Shown: piece by piece, positions 46,676-61,600 of the stretch
Numbering within the stretch: the stretch's first letter is position 1
Layout: each line of letters opens with the position of its first letter
DNA from: Euphorbia lathyris
Taxonomy: Eukaryota; Streptophyta; Magnoliopsida; Malpighiales; Euphorbiaceae
Assembly: GCF_963576675.1 (NCBI RefSeq)
Contig: NC_088918.1
Coordinates: 65,303,001-65,367,000, forward strand
Reading direction: 5' to 3'
DNA: 64,000 nucleotides
Notes under the pieces: model-generated
Databases searched by the model: none
What the model was told of the DNA's origin: nothing
Seen by the model: only the letters and a program-made list of their open reading frames with translations
Position numbers and translations under genes: made by a program

Positions 46676-49300
46676 ATGAAATCGGTTAGCCGAGAAGACT
46701 ACTGCAATCATATGTTGAGAGTGAAATCTAATGTGGAAAATGGTGGTAAAATTGATTTGTAATCGTAAAGAAAATGAAAATATGGGCAGCAGATATGTAC
46801 ATTTTGCAGTGTTTGCTTCTCTTGAAACAATAACATTTCCTTCAACTGTGAAACTCCCATTTCTCTTTGCTTACAGGGTGAAGCCCAAGGCTGTTCACAT
46901 CCTATAATTTATGGTTTCTTTTCTAGTTTCTTTTTGATCTAACTATCCGGTATCTTAGGTCGACAATTGAAACGAAGTAATCGATATTTGATCCGAGGAT
47001 AAAAACATTGATTAAAGCAGAAAGAGGCAAAGGTGCATTTGAAATTCTCTAAAATTGGGACCCAAAAGCAATGACAGCTAATAAAATAATAGATGTTACA
47101 AAAAGAATAAAGAAAGTGGGAGCAAATGAAATCATTTGCATGTGATTTTGATTTGTCATGTTTGATTAAAAAGGGATTTTCTTGAACCACATGGTTGGTT
47201 GATGCTTCTATTTATCTACACAGCTCATGCCATGCTTCCTTCATTCTGCAATTATTACCAATCACGCCACATGCTATGCCGTGCTTCACAATAGTGCCAC
47301 CATCCCATCTTCACCCAACATCAACTGGAACAAAAATGTTTTTTTTTTTTCTTTTCCAAATGGATTTCAGAACATCCGTTCATATTTAGTTGACATTATT
47401 TCAGATTGTATTCATTTTTATTACGAGATTTAGAGCTGTGTTCTATCTTCTTTATTAAGCGTTTAGCGAATCCGGATGTCTATACTCTAGCAAAAGCAGT
47501 CAATTTTATGTCTGTTCAGGATGAGTGGGCATATCCACCACCATTTCCTAGCAATATTCTTCCATTTGTTTTAAGTAAATAAAACTTGACATTATTTCAA
47601 AAAGTAAATAAGTTTGTGGTTTTATCTATTAATAAAACAGTATTTTAAATTTCACTGTTATGTTCTGATGACAACCAAAGCTACATATCAATAAAACATA
47701 GTCCTCCAAAATCAAAACCATAAATTATACAATGGATGTTAAAATTAGTACTTTAAACTTACCAATTTCGCTTATTTATTTTTTCTTAATTGCTCTCTTT
47801 TTCTTGTTTGTTAACAGATGTTCACAATAGTATCATATACAAATCTTATGATATGCTTTATTAGGTTGAGAAACAGCTCTCGTTCTCTATTTCGGTAATC
47901 AAATTAGATTTAGGTTGATATGACAACTATAGTTGTCAAATAAAATACTTTAACCGTGAAACTGATTGCTTTTACCAGTTTAAAAACTGTTTTGAGGGTT
48001 ATAATGAGGTAGTAGAGGAAGCCTCTACCAAAGTTTTGAAAGTTTTTGAAAAAATATATGACTTTAAAACTGAACTGAAAATCTCCACTACACAAATACA
48101 TTGGATATAAGGGAGTCTTAAGAAGCAATATGCTCATCTTTTGATTTGTAGGAAGTAGATGAATTTAGAAAGATTTTAGCTAGGCATAAAAGTTTGAAGA
48201 ACATTTATCGTTCTTTTCGGAAAAAGCTTCGTACAATTAAAGCCACTTTAGATAGTTAAAACTGAAGTCGTTTGTTTTCAATTTGTTATTAAACAATAGT
48301 AGTACTTGACAATTTTGATGTTTTTTAGTTGGATTTGTTCAGATCATTTTTTAGCATAATTAATTAACTTCCATACATTAATGCTTTAATTGTACATGGA
48401 ATGCATTCTGAACATGTTGTTCGACATTTTACATATTAATTTTGATGGGTTGACATTTTTATACATTTCATGTCCAATAATGAGACTTTTTTTTTTTCAC
48501 TCAAGTGATGAGCCGTTAAAACTACAGTATCATAATTTTAAATGGGTTTAGTTTTACCTTCCATTAATTTACTTTGTTTTTTCTAATGAGCTTATTTTAT
48601 CAAAATTCATCACCATCCAACGATGGAAAAAACAAAGTAAGACTTACTTTGTCAAAAACAATAACCTAACCAGTATAATTATAACTAATAAAAGTTCAAA
48701 ATATTTGGAGCCTCATAATACTTTTTTTTCTCATTTAAGTAATTGACAAAGTTAAGAAAGCTATGAAGTTGGACTTGGTCCATTAGTCAATCATTTATTG
48801 GTCAAATTTAATTTTAAATTCTTTGAACTGGTGTATTTGACTTTAGGAAGTGGAATTCAAGCTATAATTCTCTTTAATTACTATCTCAGTTTTATATTCT
48901 AAAATTATTTTCATTATACATATCATTTTATATGATCACTATATGTTAAATCATCTTTTTTTCCTGAGTTTATAAAAATTAATTAGAATAATAGACTTAT
49001 TATAAAATAAATAAATAGTGGAATCAATAAATAAGGGCCAACAATGTCTTTTTTTTAATATCCTTAATTTCTATGCAACTTTCTAAAACGACATGTAATA
49101 TGAAACGGATGGAGTATTATTTTTTTACGTTATTTTCATACTGGAATTAAAGTTGAATATTCTTAAATTTGATAAAATATTTGGAATTACATAGCACAAT
49201 ATATTTTTTAATTTTTTAATTGTTTTTTACATGTGTATATATATATTTGTGATTTGCTACTAATTGGTACATATGCAGTGAAAATGATAAAATTAATGAC
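46676..49300. other. Intergenic AT-rich DNA
   Basis: The first 250 bp or so should be the IPC synthase 3' UTR. Beyond it are T-rich tracts and short frames without motifs. No mobile element with clear ends. Confidence 0.5.
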
Positions 49301-49730
49301 TGAGAAGATACAATTCAATAAAACTTATCAATGCTAAGAGTAAAATTGGTATTGGTTGCCGATGTTAGAGGTAAAGTTGCTTCATTTTAGATGTTAGAAA
49401 TAAAATTACTCTTGATTGTTAACGTTAGAGATATTTTTGTACCGTATCCATGAAAACTAAGAGAGGTAGGATTGGCAACTGACAAGAAATTTTTTGTCCA
49501 CATCGAAAAAGGGAATTCCAAAAATAAAATAAAATGAGACACGGATAAAAAAACTTTTTCACCCGCGAAGTTAGGATGGAGACAGGGATAGAAAATGTCA
49601 TCATTGTTATTCCCGCGAGATAGGAATAGAAAGAGATTATACGACAGGAACAGAAGAACCATTCCGCTCCATTTACAATCCTAGACAGAGAAATGAATTG
49701 GTGCATGGTGACACTATGATTAAGATTAGG
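49301..49730. repeat. Degenerate dispersed repeat
   Basis: GCCGATGTTAGAGGTAAAGT, ATGTTAGAAATAAAATTACTC and AACGTTAGAGATATTTTTG repeat one theme. The reverse complement appears near 25725-25790 (GCAATTTTATCC, GCAATTTTACCTCTAACAT) and near 50915 (AATACCCCTAACGTTTTGGG), so this is a dispersed family. The adjoining 49450-49700 has ACGGATAAAAAAA and CCCGCGAAGT phrases of an old non-coding element. Confidence 0.45.
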
Positions 49731-50439
49731 ATCAAATTTAAGTAAATTTTTAAAATTGAAAGGTCTTATATGTATGTGGTGATGATGATAATTGAAGCAA
49801 GCATGTCTAATTGATAATGATGTCTTACAGAAGGGGTCATGTTGATCCCTAAAAGGGTGCTATAAATCATCCCACCACCCAAATCTCCATTATATATGTT
49901 TCCTTTCCTCCATTCACCTCACCTCACCTGCTTAATTAATTAATTTACCACTTCTTTTTCTTCATTCTCAATGTTTTCAATAGTAAGCTATAGTAAAAGA
50001 GAGGTTTAAAGCAACTTATAGTTCAAGATAATTATGAAATTCAACCCTCTCCTTTATAATTATAGATTTCTATTTGGAAGGGAATTTCATTCAATTTCTA
50101 ATTACATATTTAAGACTGTGTTTTAATTGATACTTAACACCTGTATTAATTTATATATTTAAATATAATTTTACATGATTTTTTTTATGTCCATGTAAAG
50201 TACTTGGACTCCTTTCTCATTTAAAATAAAATTTTGGTTTTTTTTTTTATATTTCCAATTCGATTTAAATAAACATTCTATGTTCGATTATTTTATATTT
50301 CCAATTGATTTGATTAATATTTTATATAGTGCAAGATCCACAAAGAGAAGAAAAAGACTATAAAAAGCAATAAAAGATATAAATACAACAAATATAGAAA
50401 TCATATCATTCTCCTAAGTCGAATTCCGTTGAAAAACCG
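49731..50439. other. Unassigned AT-rich DNA
   Basis: No gene, tRNA or hairpin recognised. Confidence 0.45.
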
Positions 50440-50911
50440 CTGTAATTCATGCTTCATCATTTAGGCTTTTCTGGACATTCAGATCTTAGACCTTTCTGTT
50501 TTTGCAACCACATAAGATGAACCTTATCTGCTCTTGCTAAGACCAAAAAAGAATAAAAGAAAGAAGTATAGCTAACATGTATAGATCTGACAGAAAAAGA
50601 AATTTAAAAAGGTATATAGACTTCAAACTAACAAGAAAAAGTAAATCTGAAACTAAAAAAAAAAGACTAAAACATAAAAAGGAGAAAGACAAGTTTCCAT
50701 CTTCCTTCTCTAAATAGACCTGAAAAAGTGATGGTGGCAGTAATAACGGGATCTGATAAGAAAAAAGAGCAAATGAGAAGAAAAAAGTAAGAGGAACCTC
50801 TCTCTCTCTCTCTACAAGTTTTCTCCCTAAGTCTTCACGGAATAGAAACAATCTTAAAGTTTTATTTACTAGCAATAAAAATTCTACAATCTTCGATGGG
50901 TTAAGGTGCAA
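50440..50911 (-). repeat. Third, inverted copy of the 29.9-31.5 kb repeat family
   Basis: The minus strand aligns with the tandem pair: GATCTATACATGTTAGCTATAC against GATCTCTCTATCTGTCTAAATTG, then TTAGCAAGAGCAGATAAGG, ATGTGGTTGCAAAAACAGAA and GGTCTAAGATCTGAATGTCC. The frame again gives SDLYMLAILLSFILF before breaking, and codes MHLNPSKIVEFLLLVNKT further upstream. Confidence 0.65.
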
Positions 50912-50959
50912 AAATACCCCTAACGTTTTGGGTCAGGAGCAATTCAAAACTATCCTATA

Positions 50960-53060
50960 TCCCGAACTCTAGTACCATGCATCCATAGGTTCGCCACTAC
51001 TGCATTCTCCCAACCAAACCAAGAACTCTATGGAACTTAACGAAGAAGTTTTCACTTTTACCAAGTCAAGGATCATCCCAAATACGGACCATCTCCCCAT
51101 TACCAATACTTCACCTCAAACCTAATGAAAGGACATCTCGAGAACACAACAGACTCCTCTAAACATATCTAGGATTAATGTCTATTTTGGAGAAAAGAAA
51201 ATCATCATGTGGGTAATATTTAGCTTTAAAAATCCTACTCATCAAAATATGTGGTTGATTAATGAACTTGCATCATTACTTGCCAAGGAGAAAGATATTA
51301 AAATCATGAAGATCTCGATACCCCAAGCCTCCATTTTCCTTTCTAGTATAAAGCTTACACCAATTAAACTAATGGATATTTTGTTTTCCATTTTCCTTCG
51401 TACCACACCAAAACGAACTCATCTTATTCTCAAAATTCTCACAAATGGACCTCGAAATGAGAAAAGTACTCATATAAAAGTGGGTAATGCCTGAGCAACA
51501 AATTTCAATAAAACATCTTTCCCTACATTAGATAAGAATTTAAAGCTCCAACTCCTAAACCTCTTTCTCAATCTCTAATTGAGAAAATTAAAAATGGATC
51601 GTTTTGATCCAATCAGGGATGGCAACCCTAAACACCTTCAAATATCAAGAGGGGAACTAACTCTCAAAGGAGAACAAATATCGGTGCTGACACATTAAGA
51701 CTGAAAATGATACCCGTTTTAAGAAGATTAATGGCTTGCCTTAATGTTTTCTCATACTCAGCCAAAATATTCACAACATTCTGACATTCCTCCATAGACG
51801 CATTTAAAAATAAGAAACTATCATTAGCAAACAGCAAGTGAGAGACATTAGGTGCTCACCGCGAGATATTGCAGCCGTGAACAGGGCCGAATCCAGGATT
51901 TCTCCCCCATGGGGGCAACAATACGACTAAAATAATTTTTATGCAAAAAATAATAATTATAGAAAACTAGGGATCAAAACTCAAGTTCAAGTAAAATAGT
52001 AGCAGAAATATCAAATCAAAATTCAAGTAGGAGCAAAAAAATACCAAAGCAGAGAGGATCTAGATGGAGTGCTGGACCAACGATCCAATTACGGAGGGAT
52101 TGGCTGTCGATTTTGATTTAATCTTACTTAGGATTAGAGATTTCAATTTAGACTTAAGAAGAAAGAGGAATTGAGGAAGAAGAACTAAATAGATTAAAGA
52201 GAGTAAGAGAGACTGATGGTTTGTTTTAGAACTTTTTTTTTGGCAGGGGTTAGAACCTATTTAGTTTTACATTTAAATATTTACTTTTTATTTTTGTTGT
52301 AAATAAAACGACATAGTTCTAATTAAATAAAACGATGTTGTTTTGATTTAAAACAGAATTAAAAAAATAAAAATAAAATCTTAAATTTAAAATCATTCTT
52401 CATCCTCAATTATAAAACCAATAAACCCTAAACCTGAGGGGGGCAAAGCACTAAAACTTCAAAATTAATACCTGGATTTTAAAAAAAATACAAATGTCAG
52501 TGGGGGCAACTGCCCCCACTGCCCCCATGCTGGATTCCCCCCTGGCCGTGAAGCATGCCCCTCCTTTCAGCATTGAGAATAAGTTCAGATAAAACTTCAG
52601 AACAAAAGATAAACATATAATAAGGTGACAAAAGGGTCTCCTTTGCGAAACCTTCTGCTAAGGGTGACGTGACCCACAAGATGACCATTAACTGAAACCA
52701 TATACGATAAAGAAGTAACACAAAACATAATCCAAGAAATCCATTGCTGATTAAAACCTATAGGAAGCAAGACACCCTACAAAAAATTCCAATCCACCCT
52801 ATTATAGACTTTACTAATATCATTCTTTAAAGTAACATTACGACATAAGCTTTTATTCTTTCTCTTCATATAGTGTAAGGATTCGAAAGCAATCTGAATA
52901 CTATTAATGAGAGATCTAACTTGACACAAACATATTTTGACTTTTATGAATAATATTAGGCAATATAGAAATAAAGACAATAATAGTATTAAGGTCGGCA
53001 GATAAATCATTACAACTCAAGCAACCTAGAAAGGCTTGAAATAGAATATCATTAGTGTTA
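50960..53060 (-). pseudogene. Degenerate LINE ORF2 (reverse transcriptase region), split by a hAT element
   Basis: Minus-strand broken frames carry the end of the reverse transcriptase: SVNGHLVGHVTLSRRFRKGD, PFVTLLYVYLLF (52720-52560), then, after the 663-bp hAT insertion, VSHLLFANDSFLFLNASMEE, LAEYEKTLRQAINLLKTGI (51860-51700) and a GLGVGALNSY-like piece near 51550. FAND replaces the expected FADD of LINE enzymes. Many stops show long inactivity. The 5' endonuclease part is not seen. Confidence 0.75.
51882..52544. mobile_element. 663-bp hAT-type element within the dead LINE
   Basis: Starts CAGGGCCGAATCCAGG, ends CTGGATTCCCCCCTG. The 8-bp TSD GCCGTGAA is perfect (51874-51881 and 52545-52552). 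Subterminal CCCCATGGGGGCA and GGGGGCAACTGCCCCC runs are G/C rich while the core is AT rich. No transposase. Confidence 0.9.
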
Positions 53061-53279
53061 AAAAAAATGAATGGATAAGAAAAAATGTCACTGAATTGGA
53101 TTATAATATATTTAAAAGGCTAATTAGGTAATGTAATTCAAACTTGACATGACCTTTGAAAATGAGAATAAATAATTCATAATTATTGCACTATATTAGC
53201 ATTTATTAGTTATAAACAAAAATTAATGATGTTAGAGTCAATTCAGAATTGGATTAAGAAAATAACAAAAAAAATTAAT

Positions 53280-53820
53280 GGGTAATTAATTTATTAGTCC
53301 ACGTATTAGTTCCTGTATTTTAAAAAACACATAGTAAAGTCTCTAACCTTTTTTTCAATGAACTGTTTAGTCCTTTTGTCTGTTTGTTAGATTTTTTACC
53401 GTTTATGAATTCGGAAATGGCTAAATTACTCTTTACTATTTACCTTCAAATTTCAGAAGAGAAAATCTAATTTAGAAGAAGAAGCTTTTTGTATGGGGAA
53501 CAAGAGAAAAAACAGACCCAATGCTTACGAATTTAAACGATTAAGAAGAAAATTAAGAAGAAGAATACTCAAAGCTGATTTCAGATGCAGTAGAGTTTAA
53601 AGGAAGAGAAAATAACGGAAAAGAAGAACGTAAATCCAAATTGACTGACAGAATCTTCATGAGAGTCTAACGGCAGAGACTAAACAGTTCACTGAGAAAA
53701 ACATTAGGGACTAAATAGTTCATCAAGAAAAAGGTTAAGGACTTTACCGTGTGTTTTTTAAAATAAAGGGACTAAACAGTGTGTTTTGTCAAAATATAGG
53801 GACTAATAAATTAATTACCC
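53280..53820. mobile_element. 541-bp MULE-type MITE with about 200-bp arms
   Basis: Ends GGGTAATTAATTTATTAGTCC and the mirrored GGACTAATAAATTAATTACCC. The 9-bp TSD AAAATTAAT is perfect (53271-53279 and 53821-53829). Internal blocks such as GAACTGTTTAGTCC and AACAGTTCA-type complements pair. It lies about 480 bp upstream of the BSK5 start codon. Confidence 0.9.
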
Positions 53821-53829
53821 AAAATTAAT

Positions 53830-54300
53830 TAATTTTAACATGACAACTAACTACTCTCAACTAACAACTCAAAAAGGCAACAAAAGACATCTTTTCTGGA
53901 TTTATACAAAAAGCCAATCTTTCAAGCTTATTACTAAAAATGGTAGTATTAATTAATTTCATATAAAATGCTTGAATTTTGACTGATACGTCAACGTTTT
54001 CGTTTACCCGTAGAATACAATATACGACCGTTAATTTTTATCAATTTGCCGCCGAGCTTACGATACGACGTAAATCTGAAATTATAAAAATGAAAAAGAG
54101 AGAAAGGAGAATGATGAAACATCGTTGAAAAAGGAGATTGAAAAAAGGAAGTTCCTTTTGCAGCCCAAAAGCGTGAATTAGATTAACCATTTTCTCAATT
54201 TCATCTTCTATACATTCCCACCAAACATGGAACATAAATCTCTCTGAAATTCCCTCTCTTCCCTTCTCATTTCTCTCTTTTTCTTTCTATATATATTTCA
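53830..54300 (+). promoter_or_regulatory. Upstream region and leader of the BSK5 gene
   Basis: CT-rich leader with CTATATATATTTCA just before the ATG. The TSS and TATA box cannot be fixed. The MITE immediately upstream limits the non-transposon promoter to under 500 bp. Confidence 0.4.
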
Positions 54301-57008
<2,708 letters not shown>

Positions 57009-57194
57009 AAGTGTATAGGTTTCTTTTTTTTTTTTCCACTTTTTTTCCTCTTTAGTTTTGTGTAGTTTAATCAATGTATGCTTTTCTCCCACCATTTTCT
57101 TTGCTTTTGTTGAAATTAGAAGATGAGGATTTTTCATTGTTTGTTTTGATAAATTATATTTAAGCTGAATGTCAATCTCTTGAATGCAACATTT
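57009..57194. other. 3' flank of BSK5
   Basis: Probable 3' UTR, including a T-run near 57030, up to the 3' end of the minus-strand LINE. Confidence 0.5.
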
Positions 57195-57351
57195 ATTTTT
57201 ATTGCTGCATTAGATTTTTTGAATCAAAGATTGGGACGCGATGGCAGGCTGGACATCCCAACTAGGTTGACACCCCAGCACAAACCACCAACCCGAGTAA
57301 TATTGAAAAAAAGGAAAATCTGTACAAAGAGAGAGGAGGAGAGAAGAGAAA

Positions 57352-57909
57352 TTAAAGGAAACGAATATGAGTTACGTTACAAATGTCATCAAACACTAAA
57401 GCTTGACAAAAATGTGGCGCCGAGTGCCACCAGTTCAGAGAAAAGGCCAATTTACCGAATCCTGCAAAGCGATCCGCTGCTTGATTTCCTTCCCTGAAAA
57501 TATGAGTAATTCGCCATTGCATAGCTGAGAGCCTGGACAGACAACGGGTCCACTCACGTCTAATGCTCCACGAAACGTCATTAGAGTTGCTACTGAGAAG
57601 CCGAACCGCATAAGTCGAGTCCGATTCAATCCACAAATTCCTCCAATTTCTGTCCCAAGCTGCATCAATAGCATATATAATTGCTCTAAGCTTAGCCACA
57701 TGAGCAGAATCACCCGATATAGGAAACACGAAGCAACCAACCACAAACCCCCTATTATTTCTGAATACACCCCCCGCTTCCGCGTTTCCCGTTTGGCTGT
57801 CAGCGGCTCCGTCCGTGTTGACCTTCAGCCAATTGATCGGAGGCGGACACCATCTTACCACGGCAAAATCTGGCTCGACTGTTTGTCTGCTGTTAGGCGA
57901 TAAATTCAT
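57352..57909 (-). pseudogene. LINE ORF2 RNase H domain
   Basis: Long open frame with a type-I RNase H: NTDGAA (first acidic residue), AKLRAIIYAIDAAW (the Glu of the usual AELxA is replaced by Lys), LWIESDSTYAV (third acidic residue) and HIFREGNQAADRFAGFG. It is the C-terminal domain of ORF2, not a free gene. Confidence 0.85.
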
Positions 57910-58289
57910 GCATTCTTTAACAAAAAAAACAGCAACTTACTACATAAAATTTGGATTGAAGGGAGATCGGAGTCAAAGATAATTTTGTTTCTAGTAGTCC
58001 ATATAAACCAGATGCAAGTAATCACAGCACAATTCCAGGCTCTTCTAATTCCACGACTAACCTGCACAGCTCGGATTTTGTTGAAAAAATCGGCGAAATC
58101 AGCTCCGCTACAAACTGCCACTCCAAATAATTGAAATATCATTCGCCAAAGTTTCTGTGATAGGTTGCAGGTAACGAACAGATGGCTGATATTCTCACCG
58201 TCATGCTTGCATAGTACACAACGCTGAGCCATAGACAAACCGCGGACCTGTAGCTGTTTCTGAACCGCTAATTTGCCATGAAGTAGCAT
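57906..58289 (-). pseudogene. LINE ORF2 zf-RVT region
   Basis: MLLHGKLAVQKQLQVRGLSM, CVLCKHDGENISHLFVTC (Cys-Cys-His-Cys spacing) and WNCAVITCIWFIWTTRN identify the zinc-binding domain following the reverse transcriptase in plant LINEs. Its apparent ATG is an artefact of the copia insertion just upstream. Confidence 0.85.
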
Positions 58290-58298
58290 CCAACATGT

Positions 58299-58558
58299 TG
58301 TTAGGAATAATTGAAATTACGATAAACGAAAAATAAGCAAACACACAAGAATTGTTAACCCAGTTCGCCACTCGATTAGAATGACTACGTCTGGGGGCAC
58401 TACCAAGTCAGGATATTTCACTATAATGAATGAGATATGGATTACAGAGAAAGAGGTTACATATATACTCTTGAAACCCTAACTGGTAAGTTGGATCGCT
58501 GCAGTTGGGCCCATCGCTTCAGTTGGGCCTATATATATTAGTCTCCATAAGCCCAACA
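58299..58558 (-). repeat. 3' LTR of the copia element
   Basis: 260 bp, read on the minus strand from TGTTGGGCTTATGGAGAC to TTCCTAACA. The ACTAATATATATAGGCCC stretch holds the likely TATA box. Confidence 0.95.
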
Positions 58559-58570
58559 ATCTCCCACCTG
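58559..58570 (-). other. Polypurine tract of the copia element
   Basis: Minus-strand AGGTGGGAGA lies directly beside the 3' LTR, the expected plus-strand DNA primer site. Confidence 0.8.
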
Positions 58571-58612
58571 GAGACTAAATCCTTCATCTGATAGTAATGC
58601 CATGCCTTTAAC

Positions 58613-61600
58613 TTAATTACCAAGGCCAGCTGAAGCCATACATAGCTTCAGCTTCTCTAAGGTTACAACCTTAGTCAACATGTCTGCAGGATTCTCTGTG
58701 CCTGGAATCTTCATCAACTGCAATATCTTCATGTCTAAGATATGCCGTATGTAGTGATACTTCAACTCTATGTGCTTTGTTCTTGAGTGAAAGGCGGGAT
58801 TCTTTGCCAAATGAATGGCACTCTGACTGTCGTTGTACAGAATAGGATCCTTCTGCTCCTTTCCCAACTCACGCAAGAAATTCTGCAACCATACCATCTC
58901 CTTACTAGCCTCAGTCACTACAACGTACTCAGCTTCTGCAGTAGACAAAGCCACCACCTTCTGCAGCTTTGAAGCCCAAGAGACAGCAGTACCACCCAAT
59001 GTGAAGACATATCCGGTTGTACTTTTTCTCTTGTCAAGGTCACTAGATGCCAAATCTGCATCCACATATCCTGTCAACATAACTTTCTTGCCCTCAAAAC
59101 ATAGGGCCTGTTCAGTGGTTCCCTTCAGGTATCTCAAAATCCACTTTACTGCTTCCCAATGCTTCTTACCAGGGTCTCCCATGAAACGACTAACAACTCC
59201 CACAGCATGTGCAATATCTGGCCTTGTGCACACCATTGCATACATCAAGCTGCCAATTGCTGAGGCATATGGAGTTCTCTCCATCTGGACTCGCTCTTCT
59301 CTGCTCTTGGGTGAGTCATGTTTAGATAGCTTGAAATGGCTACCCAAAGGAACCGTAGCTGGCTTGGCATCTTGCATGCCGAATCTAATCAAGACCTTCT
59401 TGATATACTCAGCTTGTGAGAGATACAACTTTCCAGCCTTCCTATCTCTTTCAATCCTCATGCCCAGAATCTGCTTAGCTTCACCGAGATCTTTCATAGC
59501 AAACCGCTCAGATAACTGCTTCTTCAGTTTTCTCACTTCTCGAGCACTCGACCCTGCAATCAGCATATCATCAACATATAACAGTAAAATTATGTAGCCT
59601 TCATTCAATTTCCTGAAGTAACAACAATGATCAGCTTCACTCCTCACGAACGCAATTTCGTGCATGAAACCGTCAAATTTCTTGTACCACTGTCTTGGAG
59701 CTTGTTTCAGACCATACAAGCTCTTGTTCAACTTGCACACAAGCTCAGTGTTATCAGATTCATAGCCCTGAGGTTGCTTCATATATATGTCTTCATCTAA
59801 GTCCCCATGAAGAAATGCCGTTTTTACATCCATTTGCTGCAGCTCCAAATCTTCTGCAGCTACCATACTCAACACTAAACGAATAGTAGTCAGCTTCACC
59901 ACTAGAGTAAAAACGTCAGTATAATCTATGTCGTACCTCTGCTGAAAGCCTTTCACGACCAACCTTGCCTTGTAGCATTTGCTACCATCAGCCTCTTCTT
60001 TGATTCTGAAAATCCACCTGTATTGTAGAGCTTTCTTACCCTTTGGAAGCTCAACAAGTTCCCAGGTGCCATTGGTCATCAAGGAATCCATCGCACCATC
60101 TATTGCAAGCCTCCACTTGCTCGCATCCTCTCCACGAGATGCTTCCAAGTAGCTTTCTGGTTCACCACTATTTGTCAACAGCATGTAGTTGCTTGTAGGT
60201 GTGTACCTGTCAGGTGCTCTACGCTCTCTAGTGGATATGCGCAGTGTAACCGGTGGAGTTTGGGGTTCTTCTGCCTCCTCCACCACTGCCTCCTCCACCA
60301 CTGCCTCCTCCACAACTGTCTCCTCCACAACTACCTCCTTGCTCCCACCAGAATTCGTGATGTCTAGGTCCACGACCTCTGGTCCTGCATCACCAGTATC
60401 AGATGCGCCCAGACTATCCTTATACATTATCTGCTCGTTGAAAACAACATCCCGACTGCGAATAATCTTCCTGTTCTGACTGTCCCAGAACCGATATCCG
60501 AAATCATCACCACCGTATCCAATAAACGTGCACTTAATAGACTTCGCATCTAACTTACTTCTTTCAAGGGGAGCAATATGAACATATGAATCACATCCAA
60601 ATACTCGTAGAAAAGATAGATTTACCTGTTTGCCACTCCAAGCCTCTTCAGGAATGCCACTCTCCAAGGGACTCGATGGCCCTCTATTGATCAAGAATGC
60701 TGCAGTGTTAACTGCTTCTGCCCAGAACGTCTTCGGAAGTCCGCACTTCAGCCTCATGCTTCTAGCACGCTCACACAGAGTTCTGTTCATTCGTTCTGCA
60801 ACTCCGTTCTCCTGAGGAGTTCCTTTCAGAGTCTTCTCCATGCGAATTCCATTCTCAGCACAGAATTCCTTGAATTCCCTAAGCTCATACTCTCCATCAT
60901 AGTCAGACCTCAAACACTTTACCTTCAAACCTGTCTCATTCTCAACCAGGGCCTTCCATTTTCGAAAGGAATCAAAAGCATCAGATTTCTTTCTCAGAAA
61001 ATAGATCCACACTTTCCTAGTGGAGTCGTCAATGAGGGTCATGTAATACAAAGCCCCACCAAGAGATTTCACAGGTGCAGGACCCCATAGATCGCTGTGA
61101 ACTAACTCCAACTTCTCTTTCTTCAAAGTTCTGCCACCCTTAGAGAAACTGACTCTTTTCTGCTTCCCAAAGATGCAATCCTCACACAGCGTAAGATCAG
61201 CAGATTTCAGACCCGGCAACAGACCCTTTGAACACAGCACTTTCATCCCCTTTTCACTCATATGACCAAGACGGCAGTGCCACAAATCTGCATTGACATT
61301 CTCCCTCACGACATCAATGCTATTGAAAACGTTGTCTGTTAAGTACAACGATCCAACCTTCTCACCACGGGCAACCACCATGGCTCCTTTGGTCATTTTC
61401 CAAGCACCACCTGCAAAGATTACACAATAACCTTCATCATCCATTTGCCTAATTGACAACAGATTTCTCTTTAGGCCAGGAACATGCTTTACTCCAGACA
61501 GCTTTATCACAGATCCATTCGGAGATTTGATCGAAACATCTCCCTTCCCTACAATCTCCAAAGGCTCATCATCAGCAAGATAAACCTTTTCGAATTTCCC

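Noticed and set aside
58833..59597. 254-codon plus-strand frame
   Set aside because: It is exactly antisense to the reverse transcriptase/RNase H part of the intact copia polyprotein and contains no domain of its own.
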